DNA of 43,301 bases from Mastigocoleus sp. MO_188.B34 (GCF_030065675.1 NZ_JASJDK010000068.1:1-43301), one strand, 5' to 3'; positions 25,583-34,769 are shown, counted from the first letter of the stretch. The notes: generated by a model from the sequence alone, not told the origin. Numbers and translations are program-made.

Positions 25583-26110
25583 CTACTGACCTCCCATATA
25601 GCGACTAGCCATTTGCATCATGTCTGCTACATCTACGTCACCATCACCGTCAGCATCTAAAAAACTATTGAGGACTGGATTACTACTTTGCTGAGAATTT
25701 TGGGAACTTGCACCTGTTTTTAATAAATTTAAAACCATAGGAACTAAAACTGGTAACATACCTTGAATCGCACTCATATCCAAACCGGTACGCTGGGAAA
25801 CAGCTTCAGCGACTTGCTGTTGCATTTGAGGTGAAAATAGTGAAGATACTGCTTGTAGACTCGGAGAAGTACCAGCATGTTCGCTAACTAATGATTGCAC
25901 CGCTTCATCTCCTTCGGCTGAACGTTTCTCTTGCAAGGAAGAACGGACAAAACTACCTACAACAGACATTGCTGACTGCATTGTAGATTGATCCGCACCT
26001 GCATTCCCGCTCAATTGTTGTACGGTGTTCATAATATTACCAATCTGCTCAATGCTACCCTGTGTTTCAGGATTGCCAACTGCACTAATGATTTGGTCAA
26101 AAAGTCCCAT
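25583..26110 (-). CDS. DUF937 protein with C-terminal EF-hand/dockerin-like loop
   Basis: A 175-residue protein. The N-terminal roughly 130 residues are Gln/Ser/Ala-rich amphipathic helices of the DUF937 type (GLFDQIISAVGNPE; IGNIMNTVQQLSG; LPVLVPMVLNLLKTG). The C-terminal tail has a calcium-binding-like loop, DADGDGDVDVAD (about 152-163), followed by a short helix (MMQMASRYM), like half a dockerin or an EF-hand. DUF937 is uncharacterised; the tail suggests calcium-dependent binding. There is no signal peptide. It starts with ATG at 26110 (MGLFDQI) and is convergent with the secreted-protein gene. Confidence 0.82.
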   Translation of the reverse strand: MGLFDQIISAVGNPETQGSIEQIGNIMNTVQQLSGNAGADQSTMQSAMSVVGSFVRSSLQEKRSAEGDEAVQSLVSEHAGTSPSLQAVSSLFSPQMQQQVAEAVSQRTGLDMSAIQGMLPVLVPMVLNLLKTGASSQNSQQSSNPVLNSFLDADGDGDVDVADMMQMASRYMGGQ

Positions 26111-26562
26111 ATCCTTTATACTCCGTGTTTTATGGTGGCACTAAAACTAAATTTTTACACGTAAAATCTTACTTAGTTATAGCTGTTAATAATAAATATG
26201 GTTTTCCATAAAAATACTAGTAATCTACCACATTCATTATCAAAACTTATGGAGATTGCTATATGAAATTTAGACAAGTATAGACATTATTTGACATTTC
26301 ACTCAATAGAAGCAGAGACAGTGGACATTACATCAGCACTCACCACAGGTGTGGCTCAGCCTGGGGTGTTGTGTTGACTTTAATGATATTTTTCTATTAT
26401 TTCTGCCGGTTCTTTTTGAAAAACTTTTCCATACCACTTTTATCTATACCTTCTTACTGAAGAAGTACTTGCGAAGTAATATGTAAAATATAATACCATT
26501 GAATTGCTATTACATTTAGTCATCACACCACACCACAAAGCAAATAAAGTTACAGTTTGATT
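26111..26562. other. Intergenic region with a CACCACAGG hairpin
   Basis: This 452-bp region lies between the DUF937 start and the end of the first AraC gene. CACCACAGG (26341-26349) and CCTGGGGTG (26360-26368) form a hairpin with one mismatch, which might end the AraC transcript; otherwise I see no gene. Confidence 0.45.
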
Positions 26563-27453
26563 TCAATAAGACTTTCGATAAAATGCAGGTGTTGTACCAG
26601 TCAAACGCCGAAAAGTAGAGGTAAAGTGACTTTGGCTGGAAAAACCAATATTGTAACTGATTTCCGCAATTGATATTTGAGTTCGAGATAATAGTTCTTT
26701 TGCTTGCTCAATTCTGCGCTCCAGTAAGTATTTATGCGGTGAAGTACCGATAACAATCTTAAACTCGCGAGTAAATTGATACTGATTCATGTCAACTAGA
26801 TTTGCTAATTCAGCAAGTGTAATGTCTTGAGATAAATTATCATTAATATAGTCGACTGCTTGTTGAAATTTGTGCTTTGAGAGTTTGTTTGTTTGTTTGT
26901 GTTTGGATACTTTATCCTGGATGCTGTAGTGTCTCAGCACATGGGTAGCTAATATATGTCCCACTGATTCCACGTATAATTTTCCTGGTACACCATGTTG
27001 AAACTCTCTAAATAGTGATAGAGCTAATTGTCGAATTAAAGGATCGGAAACTGACCATTTTGCCTCAATTTCAATTGAACATCCTTGACATTCCTTAGCG
27101 ATCTGCTCGAGTAAATTTGGTGTTAACTGAAAAACCATTATTTCCATTTGACTTTCTAGCCAAGCTTCGTGATTTAGGTTTGGTGGAATAATGGAAACAC
27201 TACCTTCCTTAATAAACTGATATTTTTGTTTGCCATTGCTCGTTTCCCACTTCACATATAAAGATGAAGCTGTCAAAGGTATACCAATCTTGAGACTAGG
27301 ATTGTCTTTGCAAAGAAAATAAGTGGGACCACAGGATAAATAATTAACGCCAATAGCATCTAATTCCAATGACTTTTGACGTGACACAGATGATAAATCG
27401 TCTATAGTAGGTAGTGAATGTGGCAATCTAAATTCTAAAGACATTAAATTCAC
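26563..27453 (-). CDS. AraC family transcriptional regulator 1
   Basis: A 296-residue regulator with an N-terminal cupin-like sensor half (about 1-185) and a C-terminal AraC/XylS DNA-binding domain (about 195-296). The double HTH is recognisable: ITLAELANLVDMNQYQFTREFK for the first, and ISIAEISYNIGFSSQSHFTSTFRRLTGTTP for the second, with the conserved PxxYR end (TPAFYRKSY). Its sensor half is related to that of the next AraC gene and both share the block with IPP/IPANxxxx. The ligand is unknown. It lies 288 bp from AraC 2, same strand, so it probably has its own promoter in that gap. Confidence 0.9.
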   Translation of the reverse strand: MNLMSLEFRLPHSLPTIDDLSSVSRQKSLELDAIGVNYLSCGPTYFLCKDNPSLKIGIPLTASSLYVKWETSNGKQKYQFIKEGSVSIIPPNLNHEAWLESQMEIMVFQLTPNLLEQIAKECQGCSIEIEAKWSVSDPLIRQLALSLFREFQHGVPGKLYVESVGHILATHVLRHYSIQDKVSKHKQTNKLSKHKFQQAVDYINDNLSQDITLAELANLVDMNQYQFTREFKIVIGTSPHKYLLERRIEQAKELLSRTQISIAEISYNIGFSSQSHFTSTFRRLTGTTPAFYRKSY

Positions 27454-27741
27454 CTTTTGCTAGGCATTTAATTTTGGAGCTATCTAAAATTTAATATCTA
27501 CCTATTTGTTTTAGTTCAGGTTAATTATGCAACCCTGAGAGTATTCTCCACAAGGAATGCACAATAGGAGTACTAAAATATTAAACCTATGTAGCATGTT
27601 AATACAAATTATATATTGTGTTACATGCTTTAACCCGATACTCCCAACCGAAAAATTTCTATCTTTAGAGGTAATCTCTAGGGAGATATAATTTATCGTG
27701 AAATAACGAGTCAATCTAATGTCAACACTTCTAGGCGTAAC

Positions 27742-28647
27742 TCATCTATTTTTGCGATAAGCTCTTGGCGTTAGACCTGTATTTTTATTAAAAACTTTAG
27801 CAAAATGACTTTGGTTAGAAAAGCCACATTCAGCAGCCACTTCAACTATGGATAGTTTTTCTTGTTTGAGTAATTGTTTAGCTTTTTCCATTCGTTGCTG
27901 AATCAAATATTGGTGAGGTGTAACACCCATTGATTGCTTAAATAACCTCAAAAAATAGTATTTACTCATATCTACCATTGTGGCAAGTTCGGCAAGTTTT
28001 ATTTCTCGGTCTATATGTGAATTGATATATTCAATAACTTCTTTTAATTTATATCTAGATAATCCACCTTCATATTCCTGTAGCGATCGCTTGAAGGTAG
28101 AGTAATTCTTTATCAGATGAATTGAAAGTGATGTTGTTAAAGAATCAACATATAGTTGGTTTGCTTGTTTTTGTAATTCCAACTCAGACTTAAACGCCAA
28201 TGCAATACCATGAATTAAAGGATCGGGTTGGAGAAAATGAGGAATAAGTTCGATGCAATCGCAATCTAAAGCTTCGCGAGCAATATTTGCAAATTGAAAA
28301 GGTGTGAGTAATAGGACTATGAAATCATAATCTCGAGTGCTAATACAATTACCCTTGTTATCTACATTGGCTGGAATCGTTGCAATTTCTCCATCCATAA
28401 CTTGGGAAATCTGACGTTTTCCAAGTATTGTGTGGTCCATGGTTAAATCTGACGTATTCGTACCAACCAAGATTGCATGTTGTTGACAGGACATCTCTGG
28501 AAATTCATAAGCAGGTTGTCGATGACATTGAACTTGAATTCCATCCCACCCAAGTTCGTGACTAGTCAGCCAAGGTTGTCGTGGGAAAATAGTTGATAAA
28601 GACTTCTCTTGGGTTAAATCAAAAGATTGCTGTCGTCTTTTTCCCAT
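27742..28647 (-). CDS. AraC family transcriptional regulator 2
   Basis: A 301-residue AraC/XylS regulator and paralogue of the gene at 26563-27453. The C-terminal double HTH reads IKLAELATMVDMSKYYFLRLFKQ and LSIVEVAAECGFSNQSHFAKVFNKNTGLTP, ending PRAYRKNR. The N-terminal half is a cupin-like sensor with several Cys/His residues (CQQHA, DCDCIEL), so metal or redox sensing is possible but not shown. It is divergent from the HxlR-receiver gene; the 122-bp shared interval holds a striking palindrome (28713-28751), so the two regulators could control each other. Confidence 0.9.
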   Translation of the reverse strand: MGKRRQQSFDLTQEKSLSTIFPRQPWLTSHELGWDGIQVQCHRQPAYEFPEMSCQQHAILVGTNTSDLTMDHTILGKRQISQVMDGEIATIPANVDNKGNCISTRDYDFIVLLLTPFQFANIAREALDCDCIELIPHFLQPDPLIHGIALAFKSELELQKQANQLYVDSLTTSLSIHLIKNYSTFKRSLQEYEGGLSRYKLKEVIEYINSHIDREIKLAELATMVDMSKYYFLRLFKQSMGVTPHQYLIQQRMEKAKQLLKQEKLSIVEVAAECGFSNQSHFAKVFNKNTGLTPRAYRKNR

Positions 28648-28712
28648 TTTTGATCCTCCAAACCTGCTTATATTGCAAAGACGCTACAGCTGACAAACAT
28701 CTGTTAGATTGA

Positions 28713-28751
28713 CTTGAGGTAATTTATCACCGACGGGTGATAGTTACCAAG
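28713..28751. promoter_or_regulatory. Palindromic operator candidate between AraC 2 and HxlR-receiver genes
   Basis: Nested arms CTTG..CAAG, GGTAA..TTACC and TATCACC..GGTGATA surround a GACG centre. The left arm GGTAATTTATCACC (28718-28731) and right arm GGTGATAGTTACC (28736-28748) differ only by one inserted base and one mismatch. It ends 18 bp before the HxlR start, so bound protein would block initiation or ribosome access. HxlR proteins bind such dyads, making autoregulation plausible. Confidence 0.55.
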
Positions 28752-28769
28752 TAGATACTAATTAGAGTT

Positions 28770-29483
28770 ATGAGTAGTTCAAAAACCAGATATAGCTGCG
28801 CGGTAGAAGTGACTCTGGAATTAATTTGTGGTAAATGGAAATGTACGATTCTCTGGTGGTTGAGAAGAGGTGGGAAAAGATTTGGTGAATTGATGCAGTT
28901 AATACCAAGAATCACTCAAAAAGTTTTAACTCAACAGTTGCGGGAACTGGAAAAAGATGGGTTAATTGAGCGAAAAGTTTATAACGAAAAACCGCGGAGA
29001 GTTGAATATTACCTTACTCCTGAAGGTGAAACCCTGGGTCCAATTTTGCAAGTTATGTGTGACTGGGGTAAAGCTAAAAAACCAGAATTTCAATTTTGTC
29101 CCGTAGAATTAGAAGGATTGCACATTTTAATCCTGACGGATGTTGCTGATTTTTGCGATCTGCTTCGTGTGGAGTTGGAGGTAACAGCAAAAGCTCAATT
29201 AACAATTCAATCTGTTACCCCCAGAGTCGAAAACCTGCAGCAAATACTACCAGATGTTGTAGTTGTAGATTTGGGGGAACAGGATTTGAGTTCCCTTGTG
29301 CAACAAATTCAACTCTTGGAAACAGAATTAGGACGATCAATTCCTATGATCGCTTTAATAGAAATTCCAGATCGCAGTCGTGCTTTTACTAAAGGATTTA
29401 AATTAGTTTTTACTAAACCAATAGAACCAGTTGAAATTGCTGTGGCGATCGCCTCTCTCACTGGGAAATTAAATGAAAATTGA
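28770..29483 (+). CDS. HxlR-type winged-helix regulator fused to a receiver-like domain
   Basis: A 237-residue fusion. The N-terminal HxlR/MarR-like winged helix (about 6-102) includes the conserved Cys10, GKWKCTILWWL, the recognition segment RITQKVLTQQLRELEKDGLIER and the wing RRVEYYLTPEG. HxlR proteins often sense reactive electrophiles or oxidants through that cysteine; Cys20, Cys25 and Cys97 are extra candidates. The C-terminal roughly 120 residues have a CheY-like order: ILILTDVADFC, PDVVVVDLGEQD with D167 as possible phosphoacceptor, IPMIALIEIP and VFTKPIEPVE with K216. The usual acidic pair is reduced to one Asp (D124), so phosphorylation is uncertain. It is divergent from AraC 2 across a palindrome. 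Confidence 0.82.
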   Translation: MSSSKTRYSCAVEVTLELICGKWKCTILWWLRRGGKRFGELMQLIPRITQKVLTQQLRELEKDGLIERKVYNEKPRRVEYYLTPEGETLGPILQVMCDWGKAKKPEFQFCPVELEGLHILILTDVADFCDLLRVELEVTAKAQLTIQSVTPRVENLQQILPDVVVVDLGEQDLSSLVQQIQLLETELGRSIPMIALIEIPDRSRAFTKGFKLVFTKPIEPVEIAVAIASLTGKLNEN

Positions 29484-29668
29484 AGATTGATTAACAGTAA
29501 TACTAAATTAGGTTATGACATTGACTCATCTAAAAATTATGAATGGTAAACTGGTAAACTTTTACTTACTTTATTACGTAGTCTGTTTTCTTCGCAGATA
29601 ATGACCGCAGGTCATATTTTGACTTGTGCATAGCCCTATATGTTATGTAATTTGTTAGCAAAAAAGTT

Positions 29669-29685
29669 GGGGAATCGAATTCCCC
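29669..29685 (-). terminator. Terminator of the UspA gene
   Basis: On the minus strand GGGGAAT-TCG-ATTCCCC is followed directly by AACTTTTTT, a textbook Rho-independent terminator, 35 bp past the stop of the UspA gene. On the plus strand it could also slow transcripts coming from the HxlR-receiver gene. Confidence 0.75.
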
Positions 29686-29719
29686 GTTTATTGTTATTTG
29701 AGATCCACAAAATAACAAA

Positions 29720-30583
29720 TCAACGAAACAACAAAATCGGGATATTACATCTACGAAGCATTTGGGCTGTAGTACTACCAATCACTAAATGGCGAATCCG
29801 ATTATGTCCGTAAGCACCCATAATTAAAAAGTCAATCTTATACCTATCTATACACTCGCTCATTAGTTTTTCAGGTTCCCCATCCAACATGTGACATATG
29901 GGCTTAAAACCACCTTTAATTGCTTTTAATTCTGCTGCATTCAGGTAGTTTTGTGCAGTGTCTGTATCGTGGTTTTTGGCAATTGTAATTATATGTAATT
30001 CTAAGTCTTTAAATGTGGGTGAATCTACTAAAAAATCTAGGGCTTTATCGCAGCTTTTACCACCATCGTAAGCAAATAAAATTCGTTTTATTGGATGATA
30101 ATCTTTAGGGGTTACTAAACAAGGTTTATGAGAAGTACGAATTATTCTCTCCAAGTTTGCTCCCAAATGTTCCGCAGCAAACCCTGCCGTTTCACCGCGT
30201 TTACCTAATACAATTAAATCTACTTTGGCTTCAAATTCTTGAAAACAATCTACTAAAAAACCCTTACGGTGAGTAGAGTTAACTTGACTTACTCCATTTT
30301 CAATTAAAAAACGTTTCGCTTCTTCAAGAATAATTTTTGCCCTTTGATTATTGACTTTTGCTGCTTCACTTTCTAGTTCAACTAGCTGTTCGAGAAGTCT
30401 GTGGTAAGTACTTACACCAATACTACCACTGAAGTTTTCTACCTGAGTAGATGTTTTTTTGCGCATATCTGTTACATATAGGACTTCAATGGAAGCATCC
30501 ATACGTTTTGCGATCCATGCTGCATACCCGTAACCGATTTGGGAAAAATTGGAACCATCAGTACAAAGAAGTATATTTTTCAT
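29720..30583 (-). CDS. Tandem universal stress protein (two UspA domains)
   Basis: A 287-residue protein with two UspA domains. Domain 1 covers about residues 1-145, beginning MKNILLCTDGSNFS and with GKRGETAGFAAEHLGAN, where the ATP-site G-2x-G-9x-G is followed by Ala instead of Ser/Thr. Domain 2 covers about 160-287 (KRILFAYDGGKSCDKAL) with GAYGHNRIRHLVIGST, a complete G-2x-G-9x-GST nucleotide-binding motif. So the second domain probably binds ATP and the first may not. The gene is 366 bp downstream of a SulP transporter on the same strand and is followed by a clear terminator. Confidence 0.93.
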   Translation of the reverse strand: MKNILLCTDGSNFSQIGYGYAAWIAKRMDASIEVLYVTDMRKKTSTQVENFSGSIGVSTYHRLLEQLVELESEAAKVNNQRAKIILEEAKRFLIENGVSQVNSTHRKGFLVDCFQEFEAKVDLIVLGKRGETAGFAAEHLGANLERIIRTSHKPCLVTPKDYHPIKRILFAYDGGKSCDKALDFLVDSPTFKDLELHIITIAKNHDTDTAQNYLNAAELKAIKGGFKPICHMLDGEPEKLMSECIDRYKIDFLIMGAYGHNRIRHLVIGSTTAQMLRRCNIPILLFR

Positions 30584-30698
30584 TATTGGATATATTGTTG
30601 AGTATTTAATAACAAAAAGTATGCTGAGAAAATATTTGCTAAATTAGGGAACTCCAAAAAATAATCCAGACCATAATTCACACCATATTTTTTAACGG

Positions 30699-30724
30699 TA
30701 GGGGCGCACCGACGTGCGCCCCTA
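30699..30724. repeat. Second GGGCGCAC hairpin copy
   Basis: TAGGGGCGCAC-CGAC-GTGCGCCCCTA, the reverse-oriented copy of the hairpin after sbcC (12760-12779), with the same loop in complement. Perfect 11-bp arms. Confidence 0.88.
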
Positions 30725-30890
30725 AGAGTAGTGTGTTTTGATACAGTTGGAACAAAGCCCTCATATAAAAACGCGGGGAATAGTTACATAAGCGGGAAAT
30801 AGGTGTGAGTCAGTTAAGTATAGAACAATTTGTAAAATCCAGATATAAAGAAATTTATGGAACTTGCATTCCACGCTTTTATCACTTCTG

Positions 30891-30942
30891 TAGAGACGCG
30901 ACAAAGCTTGCGGCGTCGGCATTAGCCTCTGTCGCGTCTCTA
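30891..30942. repeat. TAGAGACGCGACA inverted repeat
   Basis: TAGAGACGCGACA (30891-30903) and TGTCGCGTCTCTA (30930-30942) are perfect 13-bp arms around a 26-nt GC-rich loop. It is related to the AGAGACGTAGC palindromes at 20202 and 25505, and typical of dispersed cyanobacterial repeats. Confidence 0.88.
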
Positions 30943-30949
30943 TCACTCC

Positions 30950-32458
30950 TTACTCCTGAGTTCTTAATTTCTGTGCTCCAAGGTCTTCTAGGTCTTTGAC
31001 CTTGTCGTGAACAGCTAGCCTATCAATTAGGGTAGAACTTGCTTCGTTTAGACCAAATAATTCTACTTCAGTACCTTGACGCCGGAATTTAAGCGCAATT
31101 TTATCAATTGCAGCAATGGCTGATTGATCCCATAGGTGAGCATTGGTTAAGTTGATTTTGACATGCTCTAGATTTTCACGAAAATCGAAAGCGTTTAAAA
31201 AGTCAGTCACAGAAACAAAGAAGATTTGTCCAGCTACGCTATAGGTTCTACTAGTACCGTCAGGATTGAGATAACTATCAACAAAAACTAATTGGGCAAT
31301 TTTACGAGCAAAGAAGATTGTACTCAGCGCACTTCCTACTAATACACCCATAGCCAAATTCTTAGTCATAACAGTGATAAATACGGTTGTTAACATTACC
31401 GCAGTCTCACTTTTAGGAAAAATCCGAATATTTTTCAAAGAAGCCCAATTAAATGTACCGATGGAAACCATAATCATTACTGCGACCAAAGCAGCCATCG
31501 GAATTTTCTCTACCCAGTTTCCTAACGCCAACATAAAAAAGAGTAATAGTATCCCTGCACTGAAGGTAGATAGACGTTTTCGACCGCCTGACTGGATATT
31601 AATTACAGACTGACCAATCATTGCACAACCAGCCATTCCACCAAAGAATCCCGTAATAATATTTGCTATTCCCTGACCGCGAGCTTCCCTATTTTTGTTA
31701 CTGGGTGTATCGGTCAAATCGTCTACGACATTAGCTGTTAAGAATGAAGCTAATAAACCCACCATTGATAGAGCCACTGCATAGGGAAGAATAATCTGCA
31801 AACTTTCTAGACTGAAAGGTATCTTGGGAATGCTAAAAACTGGTAGTTGTCTGGGTAGTTCTCCCATGTCACCGACCGTAGGGACATCGATCCCCAAACC
31901 ATTGGAGATGATGGTAAGAAAAATGATTGCAACCAAGGGAGAGGGTAATACTTTGGTGACCCGAGGTAATAGGTAGATAATTGCCAGACCTCCCGCGACC
32001 ATCGGATATACTTGCCAAGGGACATTCTGCAGTTGGGGTAATTGAGCGTTAAAAATCAGAATTGCCAAAGCATTGCTAAAACCCACCATCACAGCGCGGG
32101 AGACATATTTCATTTGGCGATCAATTTTAATTGCAGCCCACAGAATTTGGAAAATACCTGCAAGAATTGTGGCTGCAAATAGGTATTGCAAGCCATACTC
32201 GGGATAATCTTTTACTAAGTTAGTGACAAGTAGCGACATACTACCTGTAGCAGCAGAAATCATGGCGATTCTACCGCCAAGAAAAGCAATGACTACAGCC
32301 ATTGTAAAAGAGGCATATAGACCTACTTTCGGGTCGACTCCAGCAATAATGGAGAAGGCGATCGCTTCTGGAATTAGCGCCAAACCTACTAGCACACCCG
32401 CGAGCAAATCTCCCCTGATGTTGGAAAACCACTCATGCTTAACAAAAATATTCTTCAA
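30950..32458 (-). CDS. SulP family anion transporter with STAS domain
   Basis: A 502-residue SLC26/SulP transporter. About ten to twelve membrane segments occupy residues 12-385, including [20 protein letters not shown], the signature start of SulP family transport domains, and [20 protein letters not shown] near the middle. A short C-terminal STAS domain (about 400-485) contains [23 protein letters not shown]. SulP proteins carry sulfate, bicarbonate or related anions, usually with sodium. The sequence is clearly different from BicA as I know it, so substrate cannot be assigned. It starts at ATG 32458 ([11 protein letters not shown]), and a UspA gene lies downstream. Confidence 0.92.
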   Translation of the reverse strand: MKNIFVKHEWFSNIRGDLLAGVLVGLALIPEAIAFSIIAGVDPKVGLYASFTMAVVIAFLGGRIAMISAATGSMSLLVTNLVKDYPEYGLQYLFAATILAGIFQILWAAIKIDRQMKYVSRAVMVGFSNALAILIFNAQLPQLQNVPWQVYPMVAGGLAIIYLLPRVTKVLPSPLVAIIFLTIISNGLGIDVPTVGDMGELPRQLPVFSIPKIPFSLESLQIILPYAVALSMVGLLASFLTANVVDDLTDTPSNKNREARGQGIANIITGFFGGMAGCAMIGQSVINIQSGGRKRLSTFSAGILLLFFMLALGNWVEKIPMAALVAVMIMVSIGTFNWASLKNIRIFPKSETAVMLTTVFITVMTKNLAMGVLVGSALSTIFFARKIAQLVFVDSYLNPDGTSRTYSVAGQIFFVSVTDFLNAFDFRENLEHVKINLTNAHLWDQSAIAAIDKIALKFRRQGTEVELFGLNEASSTLIDRLAVHDKVKDLEDLGAQKLRTQE

Positions 32459-33012
32459 GGGTTCCTCTTTAATTAGGTCACGCTAGATCTATAATTTTAA
32501 ATCATGATTGTAACCATTCAAACTATCAATAATTACTGCAAAACGAAGTAATTTATGGTAGTAGTCAATGAACAGAGGAAAATATTGTTATTAGATTATG
32601 AACAGACAAATTGACTGTTCTAAATGAATAAACAATTGATTAAATTCAAACTCATCGACTTATTATTTACTGTTTTAGTACTGAACGCTCTCAATGAATA
32701 TTCTTAATACCTTGCAAAGCTTCTACCTAGCAGAGGTGACATGAAAGGGAAAAATTGTGCTCGAAAATATTACTCTACCTTTTTACTCCACTTAATTATT
32801 ATTTAGCTTATACTCTTGACGTATTTTTTGAGTGGATTCTTTATACTTTCAGCTTAATATCTAGCATACCATTATAAAGTAATAGACGCACACCTTTAAA
32901 GTTGTATTGAAACTATATTTAATTCATATGCATCCGTTATTTCATTAATAACGAATTATTATTCAACCTCCTATTAAATAAGCATAGTTTATCGAAGTCA
33001 AAAACTTATTCA
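32459..33012. other. AT-rich intergenic region, no gene seen
   Basis: This 554-bp region lies between the SulP 5' end and the glutathione transferase 3' end. A short dyad GAACAG (32600-32605)/CTGTTC (32615-32620) about 140 bp upstream of the SulP start is the only symmetric element I noticed. It is not a good match to a known cyanobacterial operator. Confidence 0.45.
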
Positions 33013-33651
33013 CTAATTCTGGTTAATAAATTCTAATGTGTCTTTTATAGAAATGTACCTCGGCTGGGATTTCACGCGTTCCAACCAAGCTCGAATTGAT
33101 GGAAATTCACCCAGTTCAAAACCACCTTCATCAGCAACATGGGTGTAAGCAAATAAGGCGATATCAGCAATTGTATAACGTTCTCCAACGAAAAAAGAGT
33201 GGGAACGTAAATGATCTTCCATTACTTGTAGAGCTGCATAACCTTTTTCTTGCTTAGACTTTAATTCCTCTTGATACTCTTTTTCTTTTTTGAGGATAGA
33301 AATCCAAAATCTAGATGTAGCAATAAATGGTTCGTGACTATATTGCTCAAAAAATAACCACTGAAATACCTGTGCGCGTAAAAAACGGTCATAAGGAAGA
33401 AATTCTGTTCCCTCGGCTAAATGAATCAATATGGCATTAGATTCTGCCAAATATCTATTCGGCTCAATTTCTAAAACAGGAATTTTTCCATTCGGACTTT
33501 TATCCAGAAATTCTGATGTTCGAGATTCTCCTGCCAAGATATTTATATCTGTTCTTTCAAATGGTACTCCCAACTGTGTTAATAAAAGACGTATCTTATA
33601 TCCATTGCCAGAAGGTAAGAAATCGTACAAACGTAGCCGGTTCATCATCAT
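33013..33651 (-). CDS. Glutathione S-transferase
   Basis: A soluble GST of about 212 residues. The N-terminal thioredoxin-like domain (LRLYDFLPSGNGYKIRLLL, then PNGKIPVLEIE and LAESNAILIHLAEG) includes the SNAI glutathione-contact motif. The helical C-terminal domain carries FFVGERYTIADIALFAYTHVADEGGF, the typical N-capping motif. A Ser (SGNG) takes the catalytic position. A TTG at 33666 is open, but the ATG cluster at 33651-33643 better fits family starts. It is a single gene, convergent with none of its neighbours, and divergent from the SRAP gene. Confidence 0.92.
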   Translation of the reverse strand: MMMNRLRLYDFLPSGNGYKIRLLLTQLGVPFERTDINILAGESRTSEFLDKSPNGKIPVLEIEPNRYLAESNAILIHLAEGTEFLPYDRFLRAQVFQWLFFEQYSHEPFIATSRFWISILKKEKEYQEELKSKQEKGYAALQVMEDHLRSHSFFVGERYTIADIALFAYTHVADEGGFELGEFPSIRAWLERVKSQPRYISIKDTLEFINQN

Positions 33652-33863
33652 AAATAGGGTAAACAAGTTGTTGAATAATGATCAAATAAAATACAACAAT
33701 TTATGAGCAAAAAAAATATATATACAATAAAATTTATTGAGAATATTATGATGGAAATTAAAAACATTATTTCATAAAATTAATGTAATTAAATCAGGGT
33801 GTCATTATTTAATTTCTATGGCTTAATTTTTAGAAATTAAATTGCTATTAGAGGAAATAAAAT

Positions 33864-34535
33864 ATGTGTGGAAGATTTACTTTGAGTGCGACTCCAGAAG
33901 CCATAGCAGAAGAATTTGATGTTAAAAATCTTTCCGTTCTCCAACCAACATATAATGTTGCGCCAACACAAAATGTACTAGCTGTACTAAATGAAGAGAA
34001 AACTCTCCAGCGTCAATTTAAAAAATTACGTTGGGGATTAATTCCTTCATGGGCAAAAGATTGTAGCATCGGTGTTAGGCTAATCAATGCAAGGTCAGAA
34101 ACAGTCGCAGAAAAACCTGCTTTTCGTTCTGCTTACAAGCGCCGACGTTGTTTAGTAGTAGCTGATGGTTTTTTTGAATGGAAAAAGCAAAAAGATAAAA
34201 AGCAACCCTTTTATTTTCTACTTCAAAATCAACGCCCATTTGCTTTTGCTGGATTATGGGAAAAATGGACTTCTCCCCAAGGAGAGGAGGTACACAGTTG
34301 TACGATTTTGACAACCACAGCTAACAGACTATTGGAACCTATTCATCATCGAATGCCATTACTCCTGAAGCAACAAGATTATGGATTATGGCTAGACCCA
34401 CAAGTACAATCACCCGTTTTATTACAGGATTTATTATCCCCTTATCCTTCTGAAGAGATGAAAAGCTATGAAGTTAGTTCTTTTGTCAATAATCCTAAAC
34501 ATAATAGTCATCAATGTATTGAAGCTGTTGCTTAA
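33864..34535 (+). CDS. SRAP family protein (HMCES/YedK-type abasic-site crosslinker)
   Basis: A 223-residue SRAP protein. Cys2 after the initiator Met (MCGRFTLSA) is the residue that crosslinks to abasic sites in single-stranded DNA. The other conserved elements are present: PTYNVAPTQ (about 33-41, including the Asn), LRWGLIPSWAK, INARSETVAEKPAFR, a GFFEWKK Glu near 110, and HHRMP with the conserved His near 160. It protects replication forks at abasic sites. The gene has AGAGGAAA about 8 bp upstream of ATG 33864, a good ribosome-binding site. It lies upstream of ycf3 without overlap. Confidence 0.95.
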   Translation: MCGRFTLSATPEAIAEEFDVKNLSVLQPTYNVAPTQNVLAVLNEEKTLQRQFKKLRWGLIPSWAKDCSIGVRLINARSETVAEKPAFRSAYKRRRCLVVADGFFEWKKQKDKKQPFYFLLQNQRPFAFAGLWEKWTSPQGEEVHSCTILTTTANRLLEPIHHRMPLLLKQQDYGLWLDPQVQSPVLLQDLLSPYPSEEMKSYEVSSFVNNPKHNSHQCIEAVA

Positions 34536-34769
34536 ACAGCTGCATATGATGTTTCGCAACCCTTAAAATGGCGAATTACCAGGAGATTTTTTAGTTGGAG
34601 TTAGTAAAAATTTTAGTTAGCAAAAAATTTACTTGAAATCAGTCAACTAGATTACGATCCATGTCCATTTCAAAAATTGGACTTAAATCAGTTACATTAA
34701 CAATTAAGCAATCTCAGCTACTGATTCAAACATCAATTAAGCAGTTATCCGAAGCTCAGAGAGGCGAAT

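Larger units (their letters stand above)
30584..30949. other. Gap between SulP and UspA genes with two dispersed hairpins
   Basis: This 366-bp region has hairpins at 30699-30724 (GGGCGCAC class) and 30891-30942 (TAGAGACGCGACA class). The latter lies 8 bp after the SulP stop on the minus strand, so it may terminate that transcript. The UspA promoter must lie left of about 30690. Short frames here show no gene-like features. Confidence 0.6.

Noticed and set aside
30761-30999. Short frames in the SulP-UspA gap
   Set aside because: They overlap dispersed hairpins and the SulP stop region and have no gene-like features.
30950-32458. Assigning the SulP protein as the bicarbonate transporter BicA
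   Set aside because: The N-terminal transport domain differs clearly from the BicA sequence I remember; substrate is not determined by the visible motifs.
32600-32620. GAACAG/CTGTTC dyad as a LexA site
   Set aside because: Spacing and core do not match the cyanobacterial LexA consensus I know. Short dyads of this size occur by chance.
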